The notes under the pieces: generated by a model | Seen by the model: the letters and a program-made list of their open reading frames with translations, nothing else | Told to the model about the DNA's origin: nothing | The model's database searches: none | Part shown: positions 17,496-25,699 of the stretch, in pieces | Layout of the letters: each line of letters opens with the position of its first letter | How positions within the stretch are numbered: position 1 is the first letter of the stretch | Program-made: the position numbers and the translations under genes | NCBI RefSeq assembly: GCF_029433095.1 | Contig: NZ_JARNTX010000001.1 | Coordinates: 1,550,001-1,614,000, forward strand | DNA: 64,000 bases | Direction of reading: 5' to 3' | DNA from: Hymenobacter sp. YC55 | GTDB lineage: Bacteria > Bacteroidota > Bacteroidia > Cytophagales > Hymenobacteraceae

Positions 17496-18170
17496 TTACT
17501 CCACCCGCAACACGTAGCCCATGCCCACGACGGTATGAATCAGCTTCTGCTCGAAGCCTTTATCCACTTTATTGCGCAGGTAATTCACGTACACGTCGAT
17601 AACGTTGGAGCCGGAGTCGAAAGATTCTTCCCACGAGTTTTCGGCTATTTCGGCGCGGCTCAGTACGCGGCCCGGGTGGCGCATAAACAGCTCTAGCAAC
17701 CCAAACTCACGGGCCGTGAGCTTGATGGGCTGCCCGGCACGGGTTACCGTCTTGGCCGTGGTATTCAAGGTTAAGTCGGCGAGGGTCAGTACGGCCCCTT
17801 TCACTTCGTGGCCGCGGCGGCGCGTCAGGGCCCGCACGCGGGCTACGAGTTCGGGGAAGTCGAAGGGCTTGACTAAGTAGTCGTCGGCGCCACCGTTGAA
17901 ACCTTGGAGTTTGTCTTGGGTGGCGCCCAACGCCGTGAGCATTAGCACGGGCACCTGCTGGTCGTGCTGGCGAATGACGCTCAAGACCTCGTAGCCATTG
18001 CGGTGAGGCAGTATTACATCCAGAATTATCAACTCATAGGCTTGGCTCAACGCCAAACGTCCGCCCATGTCGCCATCGAAGGCCGTGTCCACCGTAAATC
18101 CCTCTTCTTCCAGTCCCCGACGGATGAAAGCCGATACTTTGGGTTCGTCTTCTATCAGCAGGATTCTCAT
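17496..18170 (-). CDS. OmpR-family response regulator (CusR/CzcR-like)
   Basis: A 224-residue DNA-binding regulator. The receiver domain (1-120) has the acidic pocket IEDEP, phospho-acceptor Asp51 in IILDVILP, conserved Thr in MLTALG and Lys in YLVKPFDF. The winged-helix effector (about 128-222) has LTAREFGLLELFMRHPGRVL and the recognition region NVIDVYVNYLRNKVD. It would be phosphorylated by the kinase encoded downstream and probably activates czcCBA through the phased TCTAAT boxes at 15580-15607; no copy of those boxes is visible before its own start. It is divergent from the cobalamin-binding gene, with 134 bases between starts. Confidence 0.93.
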   Translation of the reverse strand: MRILLIEDEPKVSAFIRRGLEEEGFTVDTAFDGDMGGRLALSQAYELIILDVILPHRNGYEVLSVIRQHDQQVPVLMLTALGATQDKLQGFNGGADDYLVKPFDFPELVARVRALTRRRGHEVKGAVLTLADLTLNTTAKTVTRAGQPIKLTAREFGLLELFMRHPGRVLSRAEIAENSWEESFDSGSNVIDVYVNYLRNKVDKGFEQKLIHTVVGMGYVLRVE

Positions 18171-18304
18171 ACTTGATTGTAGTTAAAGGCATAGGGTGGA
18201 TTAGCTTTTTGCAAACCAACTAGCGCAGGGATACGTACTGCAGGCATTAAAGCATTTGCTAAAGGTGCAGACAACAACTTAGTTTTTAGCTGCCTGTTTT
18301 TTTG

Positions 18305-19381
18305 ATGTCCAAAGTGTCTGCTCAGCATCAGGGTATTGCTGATTTCTTATATGAGCAAGCGCCTGCTTTAGCCCGCGCCGCTGCCAGCCAACTTTCAACC
18401 CGGTTGCTTGGCCTTACGGAAGCAGAGCTGCTGGAAGATTTGCAGAGCCATTGCCAGCCCCTTGCTGACGCTCTGCTAATGAACAGCATGTCGTTGTTGG
18501 AAGCGCACTTAGAGTACGCCCGGCATGTGCCCGCCGCCACGCCAAAGCGCGACGAGCAGTTGCGGCAAGAACTTAATGTGCTGCGCCAAGTCGTTAGCCA
18601 GCGCTTAACCATCACCGACTATCACCTAACGCTCCCTTACTTCTACGCCGGGTTAGCGCTATTGAGCAAGCCCCCTACACCACTGCCGACGGATACGGTT
18701 TCAGCTTTAATAGATGGCGCTCCATTGGTAGACATTGCCCGGCAATACTTGGCGCGACTACTGGCCGGACAACGCACGGAGGCTTTAATGGGTATTCGGC
18801 AAGCTATGCGCGAAGGTGCCCACGTGCGCGCCATCTACTTGTATGTATTTCAGCCAGTGCAGCGGGAAGTTGGGCGTCTGTGGCATCAAAGTCAAATTAA
18901 TGTGGCCCAGGAGCACTATTGCACTGCCGCCACCGAATTGGCTATTGCCACCTTGCACGCCCACCTGATGGCCACCCCACGCAATGGCCGCCGGCTGGTA
19001 GCAGCTACCCTTTCCGGCGACCTGCACGTGATGCCCCTGCGCATCGTGAGCGACTTTCTGGAATCAGACGGTTGGGATGCGTACTTCTTGGGCGCCAACA
19101 CGCCAGCGGCTTCGGTTTGGCAGGCAGTATTAGCCCACCGCGCCGAGTTGCTGGTGATAGGAGCTTCTATGAGCCACCACGTAGCACGAGTACGGGAACT
19201 GTTAGCTGAGCGCCCCGCAGCTTGCGCTACCACTCGCGTCATGGTAGGTGGAGCGCCTTTTAACGCTGACACCAGTCTTTGGCAGGTTGTTGGCGCCGAC
19301 GGTTGGGCCCCCGACGCCATGCAAGCCATTGAAGAAGCCAAGCGAATGTTTAGCGGCAAAAAAGTAAGTGCGCTGGCTTAA
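18305..19381 (+). CDS. Stand-alone cobalamin-binding protein with CarH-type W-x9-EH motif
   Basis: A 358-residue soluble protein. ATG 18305 is preferred to the TTG at 18302. Residues 1-140 are helical and unrecognised. Residues ~150-225 form the four-helix cap found before B12 domains and contain WHQSQINVAQEH: Trp193, nine residues, Glu203-His204. This W-x9-EH signature marks adenosylcobalamin photoreceptor domains of the CarH/LitR type. Residues ~230-345 are the Rossmann B12-binding domain. The axial-ligand motif is GDLHVMP with His241, but the glycine of the usual E/DxHxxG is a proline. No MerR DNA-binding or GGDEF domain is fused, so any light or B12 signal must pass through a partner. It is divergent from the metal response regulator. 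Confidence 0.85.
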   Translation: MSKVSAQHQGIADFLYEQAPALARAAASQLSTRLLGLTEAELLEDLQSHCQPLADALLMNSMSLLEAHLEYARHVPAATPKRDEQLRQELNVLRQVVSQRLTITDYHLTLPYFYAGLALLSKPPTPLPTDTVSALIDGAPLVDIARQYLARLLAGQRTEALMGIRQAMREGAHVRAIYLYVFQPVQREVGRLWHQSQINVAQEHYCTAATELAIATLHAHLMATPRNGRRLVAATLSGDLHVMPLRIVSDFLESDGWDAYFLGANTPAASVWQAVLAHRAELLVIGASMSHHVARVRELLAERPAACATTRVMVGGAPFNADTSLWQVVGADGWAPDAMQAIEEAKRMFSGKKVSALA

Positions 19382-19396
19382 GTAAGCTGGGCGCTG

Positions 19397-19735
19397 CTAG
19401 TCGTCCTCGTAATCTAAACCCAGGCACTGGTTCAGGGCTTGTTGTAATTCGCTGGCGGCGTGCATCTGGCCGGCTTGACGGCTCACGCGCAACCCTTCAC
19501 GGTAAACTTTTTCGGCCTCTTCTGGCTTCTGAATTTGTTCGAGTAGCTTGCCGGCGTGGTAATACGTGCCCACGTAGTCAGGATGCTCGACTAGGAGTTT
19601 CTGAAAATATTCCAAAGCTCGAAGCGGCTCAGTGGCCTTATACTCGGTAGCTAAGGCATATATCGTGAAGGGGTCGTTGGGCTCGTCTTGGTAGAAGGCC
19701 AGAAGTTGTTGTAGGCGGCTAGGTTGGGTTTCCAT
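19397..19735 (-). CDS. Small tetratricopeptide-repeat protein
   Basis: A 112-residue cytosolic protein with about two to three TPR units (PFTIYALATEYKATEPLRAL, YVGTYYHAGKLLEQIQKPEE, AEKVYREGLRVSRQAGQMHA). It is acidic at the C-terminus (YEDD). There is no signal peptide or enzyme motif. TPRs mediate protein-protein contact; the partner is unknown. It ends 15 bases from the convergent B12 gene, with no terminator visible between them. It is divergent from etfB. Confidence 0.75.
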   Translation of the reverse strand: METQPSRLQQLLAFYQDEPNDPFTIYALATEYKATEPLRALEYFQKLLVEHPDYVGTYYHAGKLLEQIQKPEEAEKVYREGLRVSRQAGQMHAASELQQALNQCLGLDYEDD

Positions 19736-19775
19736 CAGGCAGGAGTTTTCAGTATCTTTGCCCCAAATTTGGGGC
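19729..19775 (+). promoter_or_regulatory. etfBA promoter with palindrome at the start site
   Basis: TAtcTTTG at 19753-19760 matches the -7 box, with TTTC at 19729-19732 twenty bases upstream as a weak -33. Directly overlapping its end is the perfect 16-bp palindrome GCCCCAAATTTGGGGC (19760-19775), which would cover the transcription start about 45 bases before etfB. It could be an operator or a 5' mRNA hairpin. Confidence 0.5.
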
Positions 19776-19812
19776 TTTCCCGTAGTTTATCCTCCCACTC
19801 AAGCAGCCGTAG

Positions 19813-20553
19813 ATGAAGTTTCTCGTTTGCATCAGCAACGTACCCGACACGACCACCAAAATTGCCTTCACTCCCGACAATAAGGAGTTCAATAAGGCGG
19901 GTGTCCAATTCGTGATTAATCCTTGGGATGAATATGCCCTCACGCGCGCCATTGAGCTAAAAGAAGCTCAGGGCGGCGGCACCGTCACGGTGCTCAACGT
20001 GGGCGAGGCCGATACCGAGCCCAACATTCGCAAGGCCTTGGCCATCGGGGCCGATGATGCTATCCGGGTGAATGCCGCTCCGAAGGATGCTTTTTTTGTT
20101 GCGCAGCAAATTGCCAACGTAGCCAAAGAAGGCGCCTACGACGTAATTCTGATGGGCAAGGAGAGCATCGACTACAATGGCTTCCAGGTGCACGGCATGG
20201 TAGGGGAGCTGTTGGGCATTCCAACGGTAGCTCCAGCCATGAAGCTCGACATGAGTGGCAACACTGCTACGCTCGAGCGCGAAATCGAGGGCGGTAAAGA
20301 GATTGTACAAGTAAACACACCCTTCGTGGCTTCGTGCCAGCAGCCGATGTGCGAGCCCCGCATTCCAAACATGCGCGGCATCATGACGGCCCGTACCAAA
20401 CCGCTGAAAGTTGTTGAGCCTACCGGCGATGCTCCGCGCACTGCGGTTGCCGAGTATGCGCTTCCGCCCAAAAAGCAAGGTGTTAAGCTTATTCCCGCCG
20501 AAAATGCTGGCGAGCTAATTAAGCTGCTCCGCAACGAAGCGAAAGTTATCTAG
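19813..20553 (+). CDS. etfB: Electron transfer flavoprotein, beta subunit
   Basis: A 246-residue subunit of the cytosolic EtfAB heterodimer that carries electrons from acyl-CoA and other flavin dehydrogenases toward the quinone pool. Family landmarks: MKFLVCISNVPDTTTKIAF at the start, FVINPWDEYALTRAIELKE, VLMGKESIDYN (here ILMGKESID) and the beta-subunit signature region VNTPFVASCQQPMCEPRIPN followed by MRGIMTARTKP. The length fits the family. It is followed by etfA after 118 bases. It is probably driven by the TAtcTTTG promoter at 19753. Confidence 0.95.
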   Translation: MKFLVCISNVPDTTTKIAFTPDNKEFNKAGVQFVINPWDEYALTRAIELKEAQGGGTVTVLNVGEADTEPNIRKALAIGADDAIRVNAAPKDAFFVAQQIANVAKEGAYDVILMGKESIDYNGFQVHGMVGELLGIPTVAPAMKLDMSGNTATLEREIEGGKEIVQVNTPFVASCQQPMCEPRIPNMRGIMTARTKPLKVVEPTGDAPRTAVAEYALPPKKQGVKLIPAENAGELIKLLRNEAKVI

Positions 20554-20671
20554 ACCATAAAGCAGCGCTTGCCAACGTGTCTTTCTAGCCCGGTAACCTT
20601 GTTTACTGACCTAGCAACCCACTTCAGCAAGCTCCGCCTGACGGCCTGACTTACATCTAAATTTCAAAGAA

Positions 20672-21649
20672 ATGTCTGTTCTAGTTGTTGTTGAGTGTGA
20701 TGGCGGCGAGGTAAAAAAATCGTCGCTGGAAGTGGCTTCTTATGGCAGCCAAGTAGCCCAAATGCTCGGTACTACCGCCACGGCTGTTGCCGTAGGCGAG
20801 GCTACCGAAGCAAACTTGGCCAAGCTAGGCGAGCAAGGCATCAGCAAGGTGCTCTATGATGCGGAACCCCGCCTCAAGGACTTTGTGAATGGTGCCTACA
20901 CCAAGCTTATTGCTGCTGCCGCCCAAAAAGAAGATTCTAAAATAATTGTACTAGCCAATTCCAATATTGGCGCTTCGGTTGGTTCGCGCCTATCGGTGCG
21001 GTTGCAGGCTAGCTTGGCTACCAACGTAGTAGAGCTGCCCAAAACCGACGGTGGCAGCTTCGTGGTGAAGCGCGGTGCTTTCTCCGGCAAAGCCTTTGCC
21101 GATGTGAAGCTGGAAGGCGAGCGGAAAATCATTGCTGTTAAAAAGAATTCTATCGAAGCCCTACACGAAGCCGGCAAAACGGCCCAAGTGGAAAGCTTCT
21201 CGGCCCAACTCACCGATGCCGACTTTGCGGATGCGCCCAAGCAGGTGGTGATGCAAGACCAAGCTGGCGGTATCCTGCTGCCCGAAGCCGATAAAGTAGT
21301 TTCCGGTGGCCGTGGCATGAAAGGCCCCGAAAACTGGAATCTGATTGAGGACCTAGCCAAAGCTATTGGCGCGGCCACGGCTTGCTCCAAGCCCGTTTCC
21401 GACGTAGACTGGCGCCCTCACCACGAGCACGTAGGCCAAACGGGTATCACCGTGTCGCCGAACCTGTACATTGCCTGTGGTATCTCGGGTGCTATCCAGC
21501 ACTTGGCCGGCGTCAACTCGTCGAAGGTGATTGTCGTTATCAACAAAGACCCGGAGGCCCCGTTCTTCAAAGCGGCCGACTACGGCATCGTTGGCGACGT
21601 GTTCGATGTGCTGCCGAAGTTGACCCAAGCTGTAAAAGAGCTAAGCTAG
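20672..21649 (+). CDS. etfA: Electron transfer flavoprotein, alpha subunit
   Basis: A 325-residue partner of EtfB. The N-terminal domain (1-190) packs against EtfB; the C-terminal FAD domain has the conserved GGRGMKGPENWNLIEDLAKA (from about residue 212), VGQTGITVSP, ACGISGAIQHLAG and INKDPEAPFF segments that bind FAD. The length is normal for group I ETF. It is co-transcribed with etfB and followed by a clear terminator at 21661-21715. Confidence 0.96.
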   Translation: MSVLVVVECDGGEVKKSSLEVASYGSQVAQMLGTTATAVAVGEATEANLAKLGEQGISKVLYDAEPRLKDFVNGAYTKLIAAAAQKEDSKIIVLANSNIGASVGSRLSVRLQASLATNVVELPKTDGGSFVVKRGAFSGKAFADVKLEGERKIIAVKKNSIEALHEAGKTAQVESFSAQLTDADFADAPKQVVMQDQAGGILLPEADKVVSGGRGMKGPENWNLIEDLAKAIGAATACSKPVSDVDWRPHHEHVGQTGITVSPNLYIACGISGAIQHLAGVNSSKVIVVINKDPEAPFFKAADYGIVGDVFDVLPKLTQAVKELS

Positions 21650-21660
21650 AAACGTAGGGG

Positions 21661-21715
21661 CTTGAGAATCCGCCGTATAGGGTGAAACCACGCAACGGAT
21701 TCTCAAGTCTTTTTT
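21661..21715 (+). terminator. Terminator of etfBA
   Basis: CTTGAGAATCCG (21661-21672) pairs with CGGATTCTCAAG (21696-21707) and is followed by TCTTTTTT. Confidence 0.85.
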
Positions 21716-21799
21716 CGTTTCTTATAGTACGAGCCGGAAGCCTTTGTTTTCTTTGCACGTACTAAGGCCGATACTTAAGTCTTAAAGTCACCAAGACCC

Positions 21800-22423
21800 T
21801 TGAAAAAAATACCGCTCGAAATCCTCGGCCTCTCCTCCAGCCAGTCGCAGTCCGGTTCCTTCGCCTTGATTCTAGGCGAGAAAACTGGCAACCGCCGCCT
21901 GCCCATTATCATTGGTATGTTCGAGGCGCAGAGCATTGCCATCCAGATAGAGAAAATAAATCCGAATCGGCCGCTCACGCACGATTTGTTTAAATCCTTC
22001 GCCGAGCATGTGCACGTTGCCGTGCTAGAAGTGATAATCTCGGACCTCAAAGAAGGCGTCTTCTACTCGAAAATTGTGTGCTCCGATGGTGCTACCACGT
22101 TCGAGTTGGATTCCCGCCCTTCCGATGCCATTGCTATTGGCTTGCGTTTCGGGGTGCCCATCTTCACGGTGGAAAGCGTGCTGAGCGAAGCGGGCATTAT
22201 ATTGTCGGAACTCGACGAAAACGCGGAAGACTCCGACGATGAAGATGACGAGGATGATGACGACAGCCCAAGCGGTCCAGCCAAGCCCGAGCCTGCGCCT
22301 CGCGACCCAAGCGGCCAGGTTTCCTTGGATGAGCTAACCAAAATGCTGGCTCAAGCGCTGGAGCGAGAGGATTACGAAAAAGCTGCCAAAATTCGCGACG
22401 AGCTAAACAAGCGCGACAGCTAG
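21800..22423 (+). CDS. Bifunctional nuclease family (DUF151) protein with UVR tail
   Basis: A 207-residue protein. Translation must begin at TTG 21800: an in-frame TAA at 21776 lies upstream and no ATG intervenes. Residues 1-125 are the DUF151/bifunctional-nuclease domain (GSFALILGEKTGNRRLPIII, then LDSRPSDAIAIGLRFGVPIF), a fold with reported DNase/RNase activity in plants. A very acidic linker follows (SDDEDDEDDDDS) with a Pro/Lys stretch. The C-terminus (about 175-205) is a UvrB/UvrC-type UVR helix pair, LTKMLAQALEREDYEKAAKI. This nuclease-UVR fusion is common in Bacteroidota, but the role is not established. Terminator at 22447. Confidence 0.88.
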   Translation: MKKIPLEILGLSSSQSQSGSFALILGEKTGNRRLPIIIGMFEAQSIAIQIEKINPNRPLTHDLFKSFAEHVHVAVLEVIISDLKEGVFYSKIVCSDGATTFELDSRPSDAIAIGLRFGVPIFTVESVLSEAGIILSELDENAEDSDDEDDEDDDDSPSGPAKPEPAPRDPSGQVSLDELTKMLAQALEREDYEKAAKIRDELNKRDS

Positions 22424-22446
22424 TTTGATTGAACTTCAGATACAGT

Positions 22447-22477
22447 AAGGCCACACCCTACAAGGTGTGGCCTTTTT
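22447..22477 (+). terminator. Terminator of the bifunctional nuclease gene
   Basis: AAGGCCACACC (22447-22457) pairs with GGTGTGGCCTT (22464-22474), followed by a run of T. Confidence 0.85.
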
Positions 22478-22519
22478 GCTTAGTAAGTAGTGGTACCACA
22501 AGCCCTACTATTCGCTTTT

Positions 22520-23179
22520 TCACCCTACGTTGCCGTGGTAGAAATAATCGCCAAGGCCCACGGTGAAAATAAGTGCTCCGTAGAGCGAATGTTCCAGCCA
22601 CACCAACCGCAGGGAGTAGGTGCGGGCGTAGGTTTCGGCAAAAAGCCAACCGCCAATGAGCGTAAGTAGCACCGCCGGCCAGTTTTGAAACACCAAATGC
22701 ATAAAGCCGAACGCACCAGCACTAGCCAGCAGCGTGGCGTAGGCACCTCGAAACAACGGCCGGTAACGGGCGAAGAATAAAGCCCGGTAGATAATTTCCT
22801 GCGGGTAGACGGAAAACAAGGGATAAAAGGCCAAGATCAACAGCCACAACTTAGGCTGTGTACGTGGCATGTCGAAGAGCTTAGCGGGTATAAAAATCCA
22901 TACTGTGGCAATCAACAAGCCGGTACTCAAAGCAAAGCGCCACAGCAAGCGCTTTAATTGGCGCCGCTCGTTTCGACCGGCGGGGCCACGCCAGAGAGGT
23001 TGATAGTGAGGCAGTCGCTGCTGTTTTAGCCACCAAATACCCCAGATGGTAGTTAGCACAAGTAGCGCCAGCAGTACCAGGGGCTGCCACCAGATGCGCA
23101 ACGCCACCGGAACGGCTATAAACAGCAGCAACCATTCTGCCCAGCGCCACGTCAGCGGCTTTCCAGTAAGTTGCTCCAC
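22520..23179 (-). CDS. CPBP-family intramembrane protease-like protein
   Basis: A 219-residue membrane protein with about six hydrophobic segments (such as WLLLFIAVPVALRIWWQPLV and LLALLVLTTIWGIWWL). The Rce1/CaaX-like CPBP motifs are recognisable: YPQEIIYRALFFARY corresponds to motif 1 (usual EExxxR, here QExxxR), FGFMHLVFQNW to motif 2 (FxxxH), and a later conserved helix GGWLFAETYA. The second Glu, Arg and His are retained, the first Glu is Gln. Family members are proposed intramembrane endopeptidases; activity here is uncertain. It is convergent with the bifunctional nuclease gene. Confidence 0.78.
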   Translation of the reverse strand: MEQLTGKPLTWRWAEWLLLFIAVPVALRIWWQPLVLLALLVLTTIWGIWWLKQQRLPHYQPLWRGPAGRNERRQLKRLLWRFALSTGLLIATVWIFIPAKLFDMPRTQPKLWLLILAFYPLFSVYPQEIIYRALFFARYRPLFRGAYATLLASAGAFGFMHLVFQNWPAVLLTLIGGWLFAETYARTYSLRLVWLEHSLYGALIFTVGLGDYFYHGNVG

Positions 23180-23289
23180 AGTACATTAAGATTAGAAGCC
23201 GTCAGAATCATCTACGGATTATCGAGGGTGGCGGCATGACCAAAAGGTTAAATGCGTAGACTTGTGCTGTCCCGACGGAGTTTCGTGGG

Positions 23290-23847
23290 ATGCTTACTTC
23301 AACAACTATGGATGCTTCCCTGGATTTGCGCTATCCTATTGGTCAACCCGCACTGCCCACGGGGCCACTGGAGCCCGGCGCGCGCATAGCCCACATTGCG
23401 CATATTGCTTTGCTGCCTGACCAGGTGCGGGCGGCCGTTACGGGTTTGAGTGCAGCCCAGCTTGATACCCCTTACCGCCCCGGCGGCTGGACGGTGCGCC
23501 AAGTGATACACCACCTGCCCGATTCGCACCTAAACAGCTACACCCGTTTTCGCCTAGCTCTCACCGAAGAGAACCCTACGGTGCGCCCTTACGACGAGCA
23601 AGCCTGGGCCGAACTACCCGATATAGCTGTTACACCCCCTGCTGTATCGTTGGCCATGCTGGAGTCCCTGCACATTCGGTGGACCATCTTGCTGCGCAAC
23701 CTCAGTGCCGGCCAATGGCAACGTACCTTCTATCACCCCGGCACCCAGCGCGATTTTACGCTGGATGAAGCCCTCGTGATGTATTCCTGGCATGGCCGGC
23801 ACCACTTGGCGCATATCACCGAACTGCGCAAACGGCAAGGCTGGTAG
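23290..23847 (+). CDS. YfiT/DinB-superfamily metal-dependent protein (putative thiol transferase)
   Basis: A 185-residue (or 179 from the ATG at 23308) cytosolic four-helix DinB-type protein. It follows the Bacillus YfiT/BstA pattern closely: DLRYPIGQ at the start, TPYRPGGWTVRQVIHHLPDS, HLNSYTRFRLALTEENPTVR and WHGRHHLAHITELRKRQGW at the end. The His of HHLPDSH and HGRHHLAH are the expected metal ligands. Some relatives are bacillithiol-S-transferases, others hydrolases; substrate here is not deducible. Monocistronic, ending at a long bidirectional terminator. Confidence 0.85.
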   Translation: MLTSTTMDASLDLRYPIGQPALPTGPLEPGARIAHIAHIALLPDQVRAAVTGLSAAQLDTPYRPGGWTVRQVIHHLPDSHLNSYTRFRLALTEENPTVRPYDEQAWAELPDIAVTPPAVSLAMLESLHIRWTILLRNLSAGQWQRTFYHPGTQRDFTLDEALVMYSWHGRHHLAHITELRKRQGW

Positions 23848-23871
23848 TTGTAGCGTTTCGTCGCCCCTTAT

Positions 23872-23917
23872 AAGCACGAAGCCCTGACCTTCGAGAGAAA
23901 GTCAGGGCTTCGTGCTT
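23872..23917. terminator. Bidirectional terminator
   Basis: A 17-bp perfect stem, 23872-23888 with 23901-23917, begins AAGCACGAAGCC. It lies between convergent genes ending at 23847 and 23965. Confidence 0.85.
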
Positions 23918-23964
23918 TGCCAAGTGGCATCAAATTGCTGTAGCGGAATAGGTGCTTAGGAGAC

Positions 23965-24774
23965 TCATACTTCCGATAAGGGCTCGTTGGCCAAGGCTTC
24001 GAGGCCACCTTCCGATTCCTCGTCCACACGCTTAGCGGCTCGAACGAGGCTGCTGCTAAAGATGAACTCGCGAAGCTCCGGCACTTTGGCGTTCAGGATC
24101 TGGTCTTTGTTGCCGTCCCAAAGCTTCTCGCCTTTGTGTAGGAAGATGATATGGTCCCCGATTTCCACCACCGAGTTCATGTCGTGGGTGATGACCACAG
24201 TGGTGATGTTGTATTCGTGGGTAATTTCGTAGATGAGCTCGTCGATCTTGATGCTGGTGGCCGGGTCGAGGCCAGAGTTGGGTTCGTCGCAGAACAGGTA
24301 GGTGCAGTTGGGAGCAATAGCACGGGCAATACCCACCCGCTTCTTCATACCCCCCGAAATTTCGGAGGGCATCTTGTTGCCGGCATTTTCGAGCCCAACG
24401 CGCTTCAAGCAGAATTCCACCCGGTCGCGGCGCTCTTCCTTGGTCATTTCCGGCGTCAGCATCTTCAACGGAAACTCGGTGTTTTCATACACTGTCATCG
24501 AGTCGAACAAGGCCGAGCCCTGAAACAGCATCCCGATCTTGCGCCGAATCTCCTGGCGGATATCCACCTTATTATTGGTAAACACGGTGCCATCGAAGGT
24601 GATGCTGCCCAAGTCAGGTTTGATGAGGCCGACAATGCATTGCAGCAACACGCTTTTACCAGTACCCGAGCCGCCTAAAAGCAAATTACACTTGCCTGTC
24701 TCGAAGGTGCAGTTGATGCCCCGCAGAACCGGGTTGCCGTCGAAAGACTTCTGGATATTATGTATCTCAATCAT
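23965..24774 (-). CDS. mlaF: MlaF-like lipid-transport ABC ATPase
   Basis: A 269-residue ATPase of an MCE-type system that moves phospholipids between inner and outer membrane. Walker A is GGSGTGKSVLLQ (near residue 34), signature ISGGMKKRVGIARA, Walker B YLFCDEPNSGLDP and H-loop VVITHDM, all intact. The MKKR following the signature is typical of MlaF rather than of importers. It is encoded directly downstream of the mlaE-like permease (gap 88 bases, same strand). No mlaD/MCE gene is in the immediate neighbourhood, so the substrate-binding partner must be elsewhere. Confidence 0.88.
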   Translation of the reverse strand: MIEIHNIQKSFDGNPVLRGINCTFETGKCNLLLGGSGTGKSVLLQCIVGLIKPDLGSITFDGTVFTNNKVDIRQEIRRKIGMLFQGSALFDSMTVYENTEFPLKMLTPEMTKEERRDRVEFCLKRVGLENAGNKMPSEISGGMKKRVGIARAIAPNCTYLFCDEPNSGLDPATSIKIDELIYEITHEYNITTVVITHDMNSVVEIGDHIIFLHKGEKLWDGNKDQILNAKVPELREFIFSSSLVRAAKRVDEESEGGLEALANEPLSEV

Positions 24775-24862
24775 AAGAAGAAAAGCTACAGTTGTGATTC
24801 GCTAGTCTTTGGAACCGCGTGCTACCATGAGTACGCCGCATAAGACCAGTAGCACTACACTT

Positions 24863-25594
24863 CTAGAGAAGAATTGCGGCTAGTACGAAATCAGCCAGCA
24901 GGATGGCAATGATAGAATTAGTAACGGCACCTGTGCTAGCGGCTCCTACTTCCAAGGCGCCACCTTCGGTGAAATAGCCTTTGAAAGCCGAGATAGACGA
25001 CACAAGGAAAGCAAATACCACCGACTTGATTAGAGCGAAGGTGATGTTGTAAGGAATAAAGTCGCTGCGGATACCCTCGATATATTCGGCGGCCGAAATA
25101 GCACCGGTGAGTGTGCCTGCCAGGTAGCCACCCAGGATGGAGAGCAACATAGCCAGAATCACGAGCAGCGGAAACATGAGAATAGCCGCCACAATGCGAG
25201 GCAAAACTAGGTAAGACGCCGAGTTGATACCCATAACTTCTAGCGCCGCTACCTGCTCGGTAATACGCATGGTACCCAAACCACCCGCAATACTCGACCC
25301 AACTTTGCCTGCCAATACAATGCTGGTAATGGTAGGCGCTAACTCCAGAATCGTCATTTCGCGCACCATGTACCCGATGGTGGACTTTGGAATGAGCGGA
25401 CTTACGAGGTTATAGGAAATCTGTACGCACGTAACTGCGCCGATAAAAGCGGATACAATGGCGACAATAAAAACCGAATCGGTGCCGATGAGGATGCACT
25501 CATCGATAGTACGGTTCCAGAGCACAGCAAACCGCTCTTTCCGGACGAGCATGCTCTGGATGAAGAGAATAAAAGAGCCGAAAGTTTTGACCAT
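24863..25594 (-). CDS. mlaE: MlaE-family ABC permease
   Basis: A 243-residue integral membrane protein with about five helices. Family landmarks are the central VREMTILELAPTITSIVLAG, KVGSSIAGGLGTMRITEQVA and ALEVMGINSASYLVLPRIVA. It would form a homodimeric permease with the MlaF-like ATPase encoded immediately downstream. It is divergent from the SDR gene at 25700, with 105 bases between starts. Confidence 0.9.
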   Translation of the reverse strand: MVKTFGSFILFIQSMLVRKERFAVLWNRTIDECILIGTDSVFIVAIVSAFIGAVTCVQISYNLVSPLIPKSTIGYMVREMTILELAPTITSIVLAGKVGSSIAGGLGTMRITEQVAALEVMGINSASYLVLPRIVAAILMFPLLVILAMLLSILGGYLAGTLTGAISAAEYIEGIRSDFIPYNITFALIKSVVFAFLVSSISAFKGYFTEGGALEVGAASTGAVTNSIIAILLADFVLAAILL

Positions 25595-25699
25595 GGGGAG
25601 AGAAGTGAGAGTAAAAGCGGATACTTGCGGCAGAACGCCGGTTGGTAGATTCGAACGGCTGAAAATCCTTACGTAAAAAGCGCAACAGTAATCAAAGGA

